A program made the translations under genes and the position numbers. From positions 1-64,000 of the forward strand of contig CP078014.1 of NCBI GenBank assembly GCA_020544565.1: a DNA stretch of 64,000 nt, read 5' to 3'. A model generated the notes under the pieces. It searched no databases, was not told where the DNA came from, and was given only the letters and a program-made list of their open reading frames with translations. Shown piece after piece: positions 40,109 to 48,491 of this stretch. The first letter of the stretch is position 1, and each line of letters starts with the position of its first letter. Source of the DNA: Bradyrhizobiaceae bacterium (GTDB lineage Bacteria; Pseudomonadota; Alphaproteobacteria; Rhizobiales; Xanthobacteraceae).

Positions 40109-40603
40109 ATGGCTAAAGACAAGAAGAAGAAAGACAAGAAGGCTAAAAAGGCGAAAAAGCTGATGCCGGCGAAGAAGGCCGGCGCCAAGAAGACATCCAA
40201 GAAAGCTGCCAAGAAGGCTTCCAAGAAAACAGCCAAGAAAACAGCCAAGAAAGCTTCCAAGAAGACCGCGAAGAAAGCCGCCAAGAAGTCTGCCAAGAAG
40301 GCCGTGAAGAAATCGGCCAGGAAGGCTGCGAAGAAGGCCACCAAGAAATCCCCCCGCAAGGCGGCGAAGAAATCCGCCCGCAAGGCGTCTCCGGCGAAGG
40401 CTAAGGCTCCGGTCGCCAAAGCTGCGGCTCCCAAGAAGGCCGCTGTGAAAAAGGCCAAGAGGAAGAGTGCTCCGAAGCCGGCCCCCATGGCCGCGCCCGA
40501 GCCGGTCGCGAGCTGGTCGAGCCCGCCGTCCGAGCCGGCGCCGGTGTCCAGCTGGTCGAGCGGTTTCGGCTCCGGCGATTCGGACAACGGCGGCAACGCC
40601 TGA
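40109..40603 (+). CDS. Histone H1-like lysine/alanine-rich protein
   Basis: This 164-residue protein starts at the ATG after AGAGGAGG. It begins MAKDKKKKDKKAKKAKK and continues to about residue 125 with many units of the type KKAAKKASKKTAKKT. It ends in an Ala/Pro/Ser-rich tail with two SWSS motifs and a Gly/Asp/Asn C-terminus. The basic part resembles histone H1 tails and bacterial HC1/AlgP-like nucleoid proteins. DNA or RNA binding is inferred from composition. The coding strand is strikingly purine-rich (AAG repeats). It starts 41 bases after glcF and has its own terminator downstream. The 36-residue gene at 13648-13758 encodes a miniature relative. Confidence 0.85.
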   Translation: MAKDKKKKDKKAKKAKKLMPAKKAGAKKTSKKAAKKASKKTAKKTAKKASKKTAKKAAKKSAKKAVKKSARKAAKKATKKSPRKAAKKSARKASPAKAKAPVAKAAAPKKAAVKKAKRKSAPKPAPMAAPEPVASWSSPPSEPAPVSSWSSGFGSGDSDNGGNA

Positions 40604-41171
40604 CCCCCGGCGCGTCCGGCCGGCGCATGTCGTGCCATGCGCCCGTGATCGCACGGTCCATGATCTCGCGGTCCACGGTGGCAGTGGACCGCTGGTGTCA
40701 GGGCTCCATGATCTTCATGGGCCCATGATCCGAAGCGTCGATGGTCGCATGCCGGCGTGACCTGATGCGTCCGTGATTTCATCTCTCTCGAAGGCCGCGG
40801 CGGTTTTCGCTGTGGCCTTTTTCTTGTCCGCGTGGCCGCCGTTTGCCGGGCGCGGCGCTTCGACGCCGCAACGCCGCGGTCCCGCCTTTGCGCGGTCGAC
40901 GCCAGGTCCCCGGCGCGGCGACGCGGACTCGCTCCAGCCGTCCCGCGAGCCGCCGCGCGGGTGTGTGGTCATCAGGCCACACTGCGACGGCACTTCATCC
41001 CCAAGGCTCGCGAATGCCCAAAGAGGCAGCACTTGCCCGACCTTTCGTCTTTCCGCTGCGCGAGCCGGACCGCAGATTGATCGCACGGAATTGGAATCCG
41101 CGCAGTCGATTGGTGTCGGTCAGCCTGACTTTCGGCAATCGCGCTGGGCTTGAACGATGATGGGGATCGTC
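40604..41171 (+). other. Intergenic region with terminator, no supported gene
   Basis: After the histone-like gene comes a stretch of short palindromes (around 40640-40740), then the hairpin terminator at 40791-40825. A GTG-started frame at 40773-41153 would encode 126 residues, but its first codons are the terminator itself and the rest is Arg/Pro-rich without family resemblance. The promoter of the outer-membrane protein gene must lie in the last 300 bases; I could not define it. Confidence 0.5.
40791..40825 (+). terminator. Rho-independent terminator downstream of the histone-like gene
   Basis: A 12-bp stem (AAGGCCGCGGCG / CGCTGTGGCCTT, with two G-U pairs) has a GTTTT loop and is followed by TTTCTT. 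It lies about 190 bases after the stop of the lysine-rich gene. Confidence 0.75.
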
Positions 41172-42149
41172 ATGAAGACTACACGTTTGTCGATGGCGGC
41201 GATGGCCGCGCTGATAGCTGGGACCGGGGCTGCGGCCGCGGCCGATCTGCCCGCCAAGGTCTATACCAAGGCGCCGCCGCCGGTGGTGGTGGCGTCGCCC
41301 TGGGATGTCGCCTTCGGGGCGTCGGTCACCAACAACTATGTGTTCCGCGGCATTTCGCAGTCGAACCGCAATCCCTCGGCCTCGGCCTATTTCGAGCCGC
41401 GCTACAACATCACCCCGGACCTGCAGCTCTATGCCGGCGTGGCCGGCAACAGCATCTCCTTCACCAACCGCGCCTCGGCGGAAGTGGATGTCTATGGCGG
41501 TATCCGCCCGACCTTCGGTCCGGTCGCCTTCGACGTCGGCGTGTGGGGCTATCTCTATCCGGGCGGGCAGTGCATCGACGGCAACCTGACGCCCGGCACC
41601 GGCACCATCACCCCGGCCGGACTGTGCGGTTTCGGCGCGAACGCGCTGTTCAACGGCAACGCCATGAAGAAGGACGTGTCGTTCTATGAGGTCTACGGCA
41701 AGGTCACTTATACCTTCAACGACACCTTCGCGCTCGGCGGCGCGGTGTTCTATTCGCCGAACTTCCTGAACTTCGGATTCGATTCGACCTATGCGGCGAT
41801 CAACGCCAAGCTCACCGCGCCGGGCAGCCTGTTCGGGTCGTCGGGCGTCGGCGCTTATCTCTCGGGCGAATACGGCCACCAGTGGCTCGGCACTACCGAC
41901 GCCTTCTACGCCTTCACCGCGCTGCCGGACTACAACACCTGGAACGTCGGCGTCGGCTTCACCTACAAGGTGTTCACCCTCGACCTGCGCTACTCCGACA
42001 CCGACCTGTCGAAGGAAGCCTGCAACGCCATCACCAGCGACTTCGGGGCGTCCCTGAATGCCGCGACCGGCACCTATCAGTCGAAGTGGTGCGGCGCGTC
42101 CTTCATCGCCAAGCTCTCGGCCGACGTGACCCTGAACCAGTTGAAGTGA
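41172..42149 (+). CDS. Outer-membrane protein of the TIGR02001 type
   Basis: This 325-residue protein has a signal peptide (TTRLSMAAMAALIAGTGAAAAA). A beta-barrel-like body follows, with the family opening SPWDVAFGASVTNNYVFRGISQSNRNPSASAYFEPRYNI. Alternating hydrophobic strands continue to the end (VTYTFNDTFALGGAVFYSPNF, YNTWNVGVGFTYKVFTLDLRYSDTDLS). The C-terminus, AKLSADVTLNQLK, does not end in the classical aromatic residue. TIGR02001 proteins are putative porin-like proteins of unknown cargo. The start at 41172 begins the signal; ATGs at 41157 and 41160 are in frame. Confidence 0.82.
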   Translation: MKTTRLSMAAMAALIAGTGAAAAADLPAKVYTKAPPPVVVASPWDVAFGASVTNNYVFRGISQSNRNPSASAYFEPRYNITPDLQLYAGVAGNSISFTNRASAEVDVYGGIRPTFGPVAFDVGVWGYLYPGGQCIDGNLTPGTGTITPAGLCGFGANALFNGNAMKKDVSFYEVYGKVTYTFNDTFALGGAVFYSPNFLNFGFDSTYAAINAKLTAPGSLFGSSGVGAYLSGEYGHQWLGTTDAFYAFTALPDYNTWNVGVGFTYKVFTLDLRYSDTDLSKEACNAITSDFGASLNAATGTYQSKWCGASFIAKLSADVTLNQLK

Positions 42150-42190
42150 TCCATTGTTAAAGTAGGTCTCGTTGAGACGAAACCAGCAAC

Positions 42191-42313
42191 TCGTCATGCC
42201 CGGCTTTATGCCGGGCATCCACGTCTTGGAAATCTCAACGGAATAAGACGTGGATGGCCGGGACAAAAGGCCGTTCACGCCCGTCTTCGACGGGCCATGC
42301 CCGGCCATGACGG
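42191..42313. repeat. Paired palindromic repeat (copy 1)
   Basis: The element reads CGTCATGCCCGGC...GCCGGGCATCCACGTCTT, a short unique stretch, then AAGACGTGGATGGCCGGGAC, and an extra hairpin ACGCCCGTCTTCGACGGGCCATG before CCGGCCATGACG. The outer halves can pair with each other through ACGTCTT/AAGACGT. It fills most of the spacer between two convergent genes. Confidence 0.9.
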
Positions 42314-42355
42314 ACCATTCTGTTTCCATCAGACAAAACCGCTCTGGCGATCACG

Positions 42356-44122
42356 TCACGCCGGGGTCGGGGCGTCGGCGGGATCGGAGATGGTGAAGCG
42401 GTCGCCGGCGCGCTCCAGCGTCATCCGGCGCTGATGGAAGGCGTCCAGCGTGCTGCGGTGGCCGATGGAGATCACGGTGGTGTGCGGCAGCTTCTCGGCC
42501 ATCAGCCGGTACAGCAGCGCTTCGGACGGCTCGTCGAGCGAGGCGGTGGCCTCGTCGAGGAACAGATATTGCGGCTTGTGCAGCAGCGCCCGCGCCAGCC
42601 CGAGCCGCTGCTGTTCGCCGAGCGACAGCGTCCTGTTCCAGTGGCCGTCCTCGGACAGGCGCGGCGCCAGCGGCGCGAGCCCGACCTGCGTCAGCGCCTC
42701 GGCCAGTTCCGCCGTACTGAACGTACCGTCCTCGGCCGGATAGGTGAGCGCGGTGGCGAGCGAGCCGACCGGAAAATAGGGCCGCTGCGGCAGCATCATC
42801 AGCGACGCACCCTCGGGAATCCGGATCGCGCCGTCGCCGAACGGCCAGATGCCGGCGATGGCGCGGAGCAGCGTGGACTTGCCGGAGCCGGAGGGGCCGG
42901 TCAGCAGAGTGCGCTCGCCGCTGCGCAGGTCGAGGCCGGATGTCTCCACCAGCGGCCGGTGGTCGGGCAGGCGCAGGCGCACGTCGTCGAGGCGGATCGC
43001 GCCCGCCGCGCCCGGCGCGGCCACCGAGCGCACCGTGTCCGGGGCGGTGGCGAGGGTCTTCGCCGCCTCGATCCCGGTTTCGAAGCCGTCGAGGCGGGCG
43101 ACCACGGCCTGCCATTCGGCCAGGGTGCGATAGGTCGAGATGAAGAACGACAGCGCGCCCTGGACGCTGGTGAACGCCGACGCCGTCTGCATCATCCCGC
43201 CGAGCTGCATCTTGCCGGCGAAATAGGCCGGCGCGGTGAGGATGAAGGGGAAGATCACCGAGGCTTGCGAATAGCTCGCGGTGAAGGCCGTGATTTTCTT
43301 GGTGCGGGTCATGATGCCGAGCCAGTTGTCGACCACCGCGCCGAACCGGTCGCGCAGCCGCTGGCGCTCGGCGCGCTCGCCCCGCAGCAGTGCGATCTGC
43401 TCGGAGTTTTCCCGCACCCGCACCAGGTTGAAGCGGAAATCCGCCTCGTATTGCTGCTGGCGGTAATCGAGCTTGACCAGCGGCCGGCCGATCAAATGGG
43501 TGATCCAGGTCCCCAGCACCGAGTAGATCAGCGCGCCCCACACCATGTAGCCGGGAACGGTGAGGTCGCGGCCGAACACATGCAGCGGCGCTTCGCTCGA
43601 CAGCGTCCACAGGATGACGATGAAGGACACCAGCGTCACCACCGCGTTGAGCAGGCCGATGCCGATGTTCAGGGTGCGGTCCACGAACAGCTTGACGTCG
43701 TCGGTAAGGCGCTGGTCGGGGTTGTCGGCGGCGTCGCCCTGGAGCTGCATGCGGTAGTGGTTGGCGTTGGCGAGCCAGTCGCCGAGCAGATGCTCGGTCA
43801 TCCATTTGCGCCAGCGGATCTGCAGCCACTGGTTGAGATAGAGCTGGTAGACCGCGATGGCGATGAAGATCGTGACGATGACGGTGAAGTACAGCAGCTC
43901 GTGGACGAAGGCGTCCCAGTTGCGCTCCTGCAGCGCGTTGTAGAAGCGGTTGTTCCAGGAATTGAGCAGGACGTTGATGGCGACGGTGCCGAGTTCGATG
44001 ACGATGACGGCCACCAGCAGGCTCCAGCCGGCCCATCTGTCCTCGGAGCGATAATAGGGTGCTGCAATCCGCCACACGGCCTTGAGCGTGGAACCGATGC
44101 CATTCACAGATTTATACTCCAT
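42356..44122 (-). CDS. ABC transporter, fused permease-ATPase of the SbmA/BacA-like (ABC_membrane_2) family
   Basis: This 588-residue inner-membrane protein has about six N-terminal helices with family features LLNSWNNRFYNALQERNWDAF, YLNQWLQIRWRKWMTEHLLGDWLANANHYRMQL and DNPDQRLTDDVKLFVDRTLNI. The C-terminal ATPase has Walker A GPSGSGKSTLL, signature LSLGEQQRLGLARAL and Walker B YLFLDEATASLDE. This DNPDQR-containing branch (YddA/BacA-like) carries peptides, cobalamin-like molecules or very-long-chain lipids in various bacteria; the substrate here is unknown. In rhizobia such transporters matter for peptide tolerance. It is divergent from the lactate permease gene. Confidence 0.9.
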   Translation of the reverse strand: MEYKSVNGIGSTLKAVWRIAAPYYRSEDRWAGWSLLVAVIVIELGTVAINVLLNSWNNRFYNALQERNWDAFVHELLYFTVIVTIFIAIAVYQLYLNQWLQIRWRKWMTEHLLGDWLANANHYRMQLQGDAADNPDQRLTDDVKLFVDRTLNIGIGLLNAVVTLVSFIVILWTLSSEAPLHVFGRDLTVPGYMVWGALIYSVLGTWITHLIGRPLVKLDYRQQQYEADFRFNLVRVRENSEQIALLRGERAERQRLRDRFGAVVDNWLGIMTRTKKITAFTASYSQASVIFPFILTAPAYFAGKMQLGGMMQTASAFTSVQGALSFFISTYRTLAEWQAVVARLDGFETGIEAAKTLATAPDTVRSVAAPGAAGAIRLDDVRLRLPDHRPLVETSGLDLRSGERTLLTGPSGSGKSTLLRAIAGIWPFGDGAIRIPEGASLMMLPQRPYFPVGSLATALTYPAEDGTFSTAELAEALTQVGLAPLAPRLSEDGHWNRTLSLGEQQRLGLARALLHKPQYLFLDEATASLDEPSEALLYRLMAEKLPHTTVISIGHRSTLDAFHQRRMTLERAGDRFTISDPADAPTPA

Positions 44123-44166
44123 GGAGATGTCGTAAGGCGCTGATAAAGCGCGTCAATTTCACGACG

Positions 44167-44182
44167 TTCGACTAAAGTCGAA
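44167..44182. promoter_or_regulatory. Perfect inverted repeat TTCGAC-TAAA-GTCGAA
   Basis: This 16-base palindrome (6-base arms) lies 45 bases upstream of the ABC transporter start in the divergent spacer. It could be an operator or a small hairpin; no regulator gene is adjacent. Confidence 0.35.
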
Positions 44183-44362
44183 GGTGAGCGCGCCTGCGAC
44201 GTCTTGTCCTGCATGCATCATTCACCCTAGCATGCGCCCGGGCGGTGAGGGCCGTGGGGGCAACTCTATTCGCAGCATTGTGAGCGCGGCCGGTCGAACG
44301 GTGCCGGTGGTCTGCCACCTGCGATGCATGCGAGCCATCTCCGAAACGCCAGACACCTCGAT

Positions 44363-44377
44363 CGACCACGCTGGTCG
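44363..44377. promoter_or_regulatory. Inverted repeat CGACCA-CGC-TGGTCG before the permease gene
   Basis: Perfect 6-base arms with a 3-base spacer lie 33 bases before the permease ATG. GntR/FadR-type regulators of lactate or glycolate genes use TGGT/ACCA half-sites, though usually in the opposite order, so the link is weak. Confidence 0.3.
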
Positions 44378-44410
44378 GGTGGACAGACAAGGACGTGGGG
44401 AGGAACAGAC

Positions 44411-46075
44411 ATGTGGAATCAAATTTATAATCCGCTGGGGAGCCCGGCGCTGTCGACCGTCGCCGCCGCCATTCCCGTGGTGACGCTGCTGGTGCTGATC
44501 GCGAGCGGCAAGGTCAAGGCCCATATCGCGGCGATCATCGCCCTGATCATCGCCAACCTCGTGGCGATCTTCGTCTTCACCATGCCGGCCAACATGTCGA
44601 TCCGGGCTTCGGCGCTTGGCGTGGTGGTCGGCTTCTTCCCGATCGGCTGGATCGTGCTCAACGTCATCTTCCTCTACCGCATCACGGTGGAGACCGGACG
44701 TTTCGAACTGCTGCAACGGGCCATCGGCGGCGTCACCGAGGATCGGCGTCTGCAGATCCTGCTGATCGCCTTTTCGTTCGGCGCGTTTTTCGAAGGCGCG
44801 TCCGGCTTCGGCACCCCGGTGGCGATCACCGGCGCAGTGCTGATCGGCCTCGGCTTCTCGCCGCTGGCGGCGTCGGGCCTGTCGCTGATCGCCAATACCG
44901 CTCCGGTCGCGTTCGGCGCGCTCGGCACCCCGATCCAGGGCCTCGCCTCGGTCACCGGCTTCGATCCCTTCATCCTCGGCGCGATGGTCGGACGCCAGCT
45001 GCCGCTGTTCTCGCTGATCGTGCCGTTCTGGGTGATCTGGGCGTTCGCGGGATGGCGCGGCATGATGGGTGTGTGGCCTGCCATTCTCGTCACCGGCGTG
45101 TCGTTCGCGGTGCCGCAGTTCGTGATCTCGAACTTCATCAACCCGTGGATCGTCGATATCGGCGCCTCGCTGATCTCGATGGGCGCGCTCATCCTGTTCC
45201 TCAAGGTGTGGCAGCCGAAGCAGCTGTGGCTGTCGCCGGTGCTGCGCGGCAACGATGAATCGGCCGCGACCATGAAGCCGGTCAAGCCGATCAACAAGAC
45301 GCCGCTGACCCAGGCAGAGCTGTGGAGCGCGCTGCTGCCGTGGATCGTGGTCTGCGTCGTCATGCTGATCTGGGGCAACGGCGCCTTCAAGACCTGGGCG
45401 AACTCGATCTTCACCTGGAACTATCCGGTGCCCGGCCTGCACAACATGATCAACAAGATGCCGCCGGTGGCCGCGAAGCCGACTCCGGAAGGTGCGGTGT
45501 TCGCGTTCACCTACCTGTCGTTCACCGGCACCGGCATGCTGTTCGCCGCCATCATCTCCGGCTTCCTGATGGGCTTCTCGCCGTTCAAGATGATCGCGGA
45601 ATACGGCCGCACCATCCGGATCTGCGCGGTGTCGCTGATCACCATCTCGGCGATGCTGGCGATCGGCACGCTGACGCGCCTGTCGGGCGTCGACGCCACG
45701 CTCGGTCTCGCCTTCGCCGCGACCGGCGTGCTCTACCCCTTCTTCGGCACGCTGCTCGGCTGGTTGGGCGTGGCATTGACGGGATCGGACACGGCGTCGA
45801 ACGTGCTGTTCGGCAACCTGCAGAGGATCACCTCGGAACAGCTCGGCATCTCGCCGATCCTGATGTCGGCGGCGAACTCCTCGGGCGGCGTCATGGGCAA
45901 GATGATCGACGCGCAGTCGATCGTCGTCGCCTCCACCGCCACCAACTGGTACGGCCACGAGGGCACCATCCTGCGCTTCGTGTTCTGGCACTCCATCGTG
46001 CTGGCGTGCCTCGTCGGTGTGTTCGTCATGCTGCAGGCTTACGTGCATCCGTTCACCGCGATGGTCATCCGCTGA
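44411..46075 (+). CDS. L-lactate/glycolate permease (LctP/GlcA family)
   Basis: This 554-residue membrane protein has about a dozen hydrophobic helices and is a proton-coupled carrier of lactate and often glycolate. Family features are FSFGAFFEGASGFGTPVAITGAVLIGLGFSPL, NTAPVAFGALGTPIQGLASVTG and, near the end, LGVALTGSDTASNVLFGNLQ then SANSSGGVMGKMIDAQSIVVA. The ATG at 44411 follows GGGAGGAACAGAC. As glcDEF lies about 4 kb upstream in the same direction, glycolate is a likely substrate, but lactate cannot be excluded. A strong terminator follows. Confidence 0.95.
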   Translation: MWNQIYNPLGSPALSTVAAAIPVVTLLVLIASGKVKAHIAAIIALIIANLVAIFVFTMPANMSIRASALGVVVGFFPIGWIVLNVIFLYRITVETGRFELLQRAIGGVTEDRRLQILLIAFSFGAFFEGASGFGTPVAITGAVLIGLGFSPLAASGLSLIANTAPVAFGALGTPIQGLASVTGFDPFILGAMVGRQLPLFSLIVPFWVIWAFAGWRGMMGVWPAILVTGVSFAVPQFVISNFINPWIVDIGASLISMGALILFLKVWQPKQLWLSPVLRGNDESAATMKPVKPINKTPLTQAELWSALLPWIVVCVVMLIWGNGAFKTWANSIFTWNYPVPGLHNMINKMPPVAAKPTPEGAVFAFTYLSFTGTGMLFAAIISGFLMGFSPFKMIAEYGRTIRICAVSLITISAMLAIGTLTRLSGVDATLGLAFAATGVLYPFFGTLLGWLGVALTGSDTASNVLFGNLQRITSEQLGISPILMSAANSSGGVMGKMIDAQSIVVASTATNWYGHEGTILRFVFWHSIVLACLVGVFVMLQAYVHPFTAMVIR

Positions 46076-46109
46076 CCCTCGCTACTGCGGACACGTCGTC
46101 CTCATCGTC

Positions 46110-46141
46110 ATCCCCGCGGCGCGCGCCGCGGGGATTTTTTT
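46110..46141 (+). terminator. Rho-independent terminator of the permease gene
   Basis: A perfect GC-rich stem (ATCCCCGCGGC / GCCGCGGGGAT) with a GCGC loop is followed by seven Ts, 35 bases after the stop. Confidence 0.93.
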
Positions 46142-46341
46142 ATGGGGCGGGACGACGTCGATGTCGGTGCGCCGGAGATGGCGCAGCCCCCTTGTGGTGC
46201 GCCGCTGAGCCGGGGCCGTCGCGAACACCGCGTCAGGACCAGGCTTGACCCCGTGCTCCATCTCCTGTTTCAGGAGGGCGGATGCGCGGGTCTGTGTGCG
46301 AACACGGTCAGGTTCGGAACCCGCGCGAGAAATGGTCCGGA

Positions 46342-46755
46342 ATGCCGATCATGATGATGTTGCGACACGCCGTGCTTGCCCTCGCTCTGGTATCGCTGGC
46401 CTCCGCCACGGCGCGGGCGCAGGGCGCGCGGGAATTTCCGTTCGGCGCGGAGATGACGCTGGAGGCCGCAGCGCAGCCCGGATCGAAGCGCATTCCGACG
46501 CTGGAGATCGGCGACAACGGCGAGGCGCAGCTCGATCTGTGGTGCAAATCCGGCCGCGGACAATTCTCCGTCGCCAACGACAGCGTGATCTTCGTCCCCG
46601 GCGCGATGGCGGAGCGCGGCTGTACGCCGGCGCAGGCGCAGGCCGACGACGCCCTGCTGGCCGCGCTCGCCGCGGCCGAGAGGTGGACGCGGCAGGGCGA
46701 TTTCGTGTCGTTCGTCGGCGCGACCACGCTGCGCTTCCGGCTGAGCACCAACTAA
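46342..46755 (+). CDS. Small exported META-domain-like protein
   Basis: This 137-residue protein has a signal peptide (RHAVLALALVSLASATARA). The body shows REFPFGAEMTLEAAAQPGSKRIPTLEIGDNGEAQLDLWCKSGRGQFSV, VPGAMAERGCTPAQAQADDALLAALAAAERW and FVGATTLRFRLSTN. This order is that of META/HslJ-like domains, where two cysteines often pair. The function is unknown, possibly envelope stress. Start 46342 is the first ATG after a weak GGA; 46351 or 46354 are possible. Confidence 0.68.
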   Translation: MPIMMMLRHAVLALALVSLASATARAQGAREFPFGAEMTLEAAAQPGSKRIPTLEIGDNGEAQLDLWCKSGRGQFSVANDSVIFVPGAMAERGCTPAQAQADDALLAALAAAERWTRQGDFVSFVGATTLRFRLSTN

Positions 46756-46800
46756 GCACGGGATCAAAGCGTTTCCGCTTTTGATGGAAGCAGAACAATC

Positions 46801-46917
46801 CGTCATGGCCGGGTATCGCCCGTCGAAGACGGGCGTGAACGTCCTTTCGCCCCTGCCATTCACGTCTTTTGTGGAACTTCCAAGACGTGGATGCCCGGCA
46901 TCAAGCCGGGCATGACG
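46801..46917. repeat. Paired palindromic repeat (copy 2, reverse orientation)
   Basis: This is the mirror-image arrangement of copy 1: CGTCATGGCCGG...CGTCGAAGACGGGCGTGAACG first, then CACGTCTTTT...CAAGACGTGGATGCCCGGCA...AAGCCGGGCATGACG. It lies between two convergent genes. Confidence 0.9.
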
Positions 46918-46948
46918 AGTTGTTGATTCTGTTTCGACGAAACCTGTA

Positions 46949-48448
46949 CTAGCGTTCGTCCGCATCGGCGGCGGCGAGGATCATGTCGGCGCATTGGGCC
47001 GCCGACGCGATCACGCCGGTATAGCCGCCGAACCCGGCATAGGCCGACGCCAGATAGAGGCCGGGAATGACGGTCGCCGGAGAGCGCTCCGGCCGCGCGG
47101 CGCCGGGACGCGGCGGCGTCGGCGCGAAGCCGTAGACCGCGCCGTGCGGCGCGCCGAGATATTGCCGCATCGAGACTGCGGTGTTGAACGCCGACGCCAC
47201 CACCGCGCCTGCCAGTCCCGGATAGTGCCGGTCGAGACAGGCGACGATGGCCGCCTGCCACCGCGCGCGTTTGGCGCGGTAGGCATCGGGATCGGCGCCG
47301 TCCCAGTTCGACAGCGCGTCCGGCCCCATCACCGAAAGCACATAGGGCGGGGCGGGGACGCCGGAATCGATCGCGGCGTAGTCGGCGATGGCGAGCGGCG
47401 GCATGCGCTCGCCCGGCTCTTGCGCCATCAGCGTGGTGGCCGCAGCGTAATCGGCGAGGCGCGTCATCCAGTCCGGCAGCAACTGCGTCGAATAGCTGGT
47501 GACGCCGAAGTCGCGCGGCGGCCGGGCGAGGCCCAGCGTCAGGCCGAACAGCGAGATCGACGGCGCGCGCTCCGCATAGGCGGCGCGCAGCCGGTCGCCG
47601 CCGTCAGTGGGTAGCAGTGTCGCCAGCGTCTCGGGCGCGGCGTTGCCGATGATGCAGGCGGCGTCCACGGTTTGCGAATCGCTGCCATCCTTCGCGGTGT
47701 GGGTGAAGCCATTGATCCGGCCATCGCCATCGAGGGTGATGGCGCTGGCCATGCGACGCAGCGCCACCGCGCCGCCGGCGGTGCGGATGGCGCGCGCCAG
47801 CGCGCTCGACAGCCGCTGCGAGCCGCCATGCACATAGCGTCCGCCGCTGCGCAGATAGTCGCCCTGCGCCAGCGCGAAGAACGGCCACCACGTCGTGGCG
47901 GGATCGTCGTGATAACAGACCAGGTTGGCGGCCAGTGCGGCCTTGACGGCTTCGTTGTCGCCGAACGCGCGATCGAGCGTCTGCGCCAGCGTCGCGTCGT
48001 GCTGCTGCGACGTGGCATCGCCCGGCGCGGCGGCGGCGAGCTGTTGCATCTCGCCGAGCACGGCGGTGATGCTGTCGCGCGCTTCGGGAAAGCGCTGCGT
48101 CAGAGCTTCCCGCGCGGCATCGAAATCGTCGGGCAGCACGAAGGGGGCAGCGAGCGGCCCGCCGCGCACCTCGTAGAGGCTGCCGGCCGCCACCCATTGC
48201 ACGGCGTCGAGCACGCCGGCGCGGCGCAGCGGATCGTGCTTGGGGTCGCGCGGATGGTGCGGGTCGCTGGTGGTGTGCAGCGAGCCTTCGACGAACAGGT
48301 CGCCGACCTTGTAGCTTGAGGCCGCGCCGCCGACGGAATTGCTGCGCTCCACCACCAGCACCTTGCGGCCGGCGCGGGCGAGAATCGCGCCGGCGGTGAG
48401 GCCGCCGAGGCCGGCGCCGATGATGGCGATATCGTAACGCACGGTCAT
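46949..48448 (-). CDS. FAD-dependent oxidoreductase, phytoene-desaturase/CrtI-like superfamily
   Basis: This 499-residue flavoprotein opens with a classical dinucleotide fold, YDIAIIGAGLGGLTAGAILARAGRKVLVVERSNSVGGAAS. It ends with IPGLYLASAYAGFGGYTGVIASAAQCADMIL, the second FAD contact of the amine oxidase/CrtI superfamily. Between these are YLRSGGRYVHGGSQRLSSALARAIRTAGG, another superfamily block. No carotenoid gene is nearby, so a phytoene substrate is not supported. It follows the exported 414-residue gene by 43 bases on the same strand, suggesting co-transcription. Confidence 0.82.
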   Translation of the reverse strand: MTVRYDIAIIGAGLGGLTAGAILARAGRKVLVVERSNSVGGAASSYKVGDLFVEGSLHTTSDPHHPRDPKHDPLRRAGVLDAVQWVAAGSLYEVRGGPLAAPFVLPDDFDAAREALTQRFPEARDSITAVLGEMQQLAAAAPGDATSQQHDATLAQTLDRAFGDNEAVKAALAANLVCYHDDPATTWWPFFALAQGDYLRSGGRYVHGGSQRLSSALARAIRTAGGAVALRRMASAITLDGDGRINGFTHTAKDGSDSQTVDAACIIGNAAPETLATLLPTDGGDRLRAAYAERAPSISLFGLTLGLARPPRDFGVTSYSTQLLPDWMTRLADYAAATTLMAQEPGERMPPLAIADYAAIDSGVPAPPYVLSVMGPDALSNWDGADPDAYRAKRARWQAAIVACLDRHYPGLAGAVVASAFNTAVSMRQYLGAPHGAVYGFAPTPPRPGAARPERSPATVIPGLYLASAYAGFGGYTGVIASAAQCADMILAAADADER

Positions 48449-48491
48449 GACCGGCGCGCGCCGCGGCAGTCGGACTCGGCGGGCATGGTGA

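Noticed and set aside
40109..40480. Regular AAG-rich repeats considered as a possible repeat array
   Set aside because: They are in-frame codons of a KKA-repeat protein; there are no unique spacers or conserved repeat unit, so it is not a CRISPR array.
40773..41153. GTG-started frame of 126 codons with a signal-like N-terminus
   Set aside because: The hydrophobic start is the translation of the terminator at 40791-40825, and the rest is Arg/Pro-rich low-complexity sequence.
42434..44143. Plus-strand frame (569 codons) opposite the ABC transporter
   Set aside because: The minus strand has all ABC motifs; the plus frame is Arg/Gly/His-rich without motif.
44222..46048. Minus-strand frame (608 codons) opposite the permease
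   Set aside because: Composition is His/Asp/Arg/Gln-rich and it is a shadow of a clear LctP-type permease.
46949..48448. Call of phytoene desaturase for the FAD oxidoreductase
   Set aside because: Only superfamily features are visible; no carotenoid genes are present in the window, so the specific name was not used.
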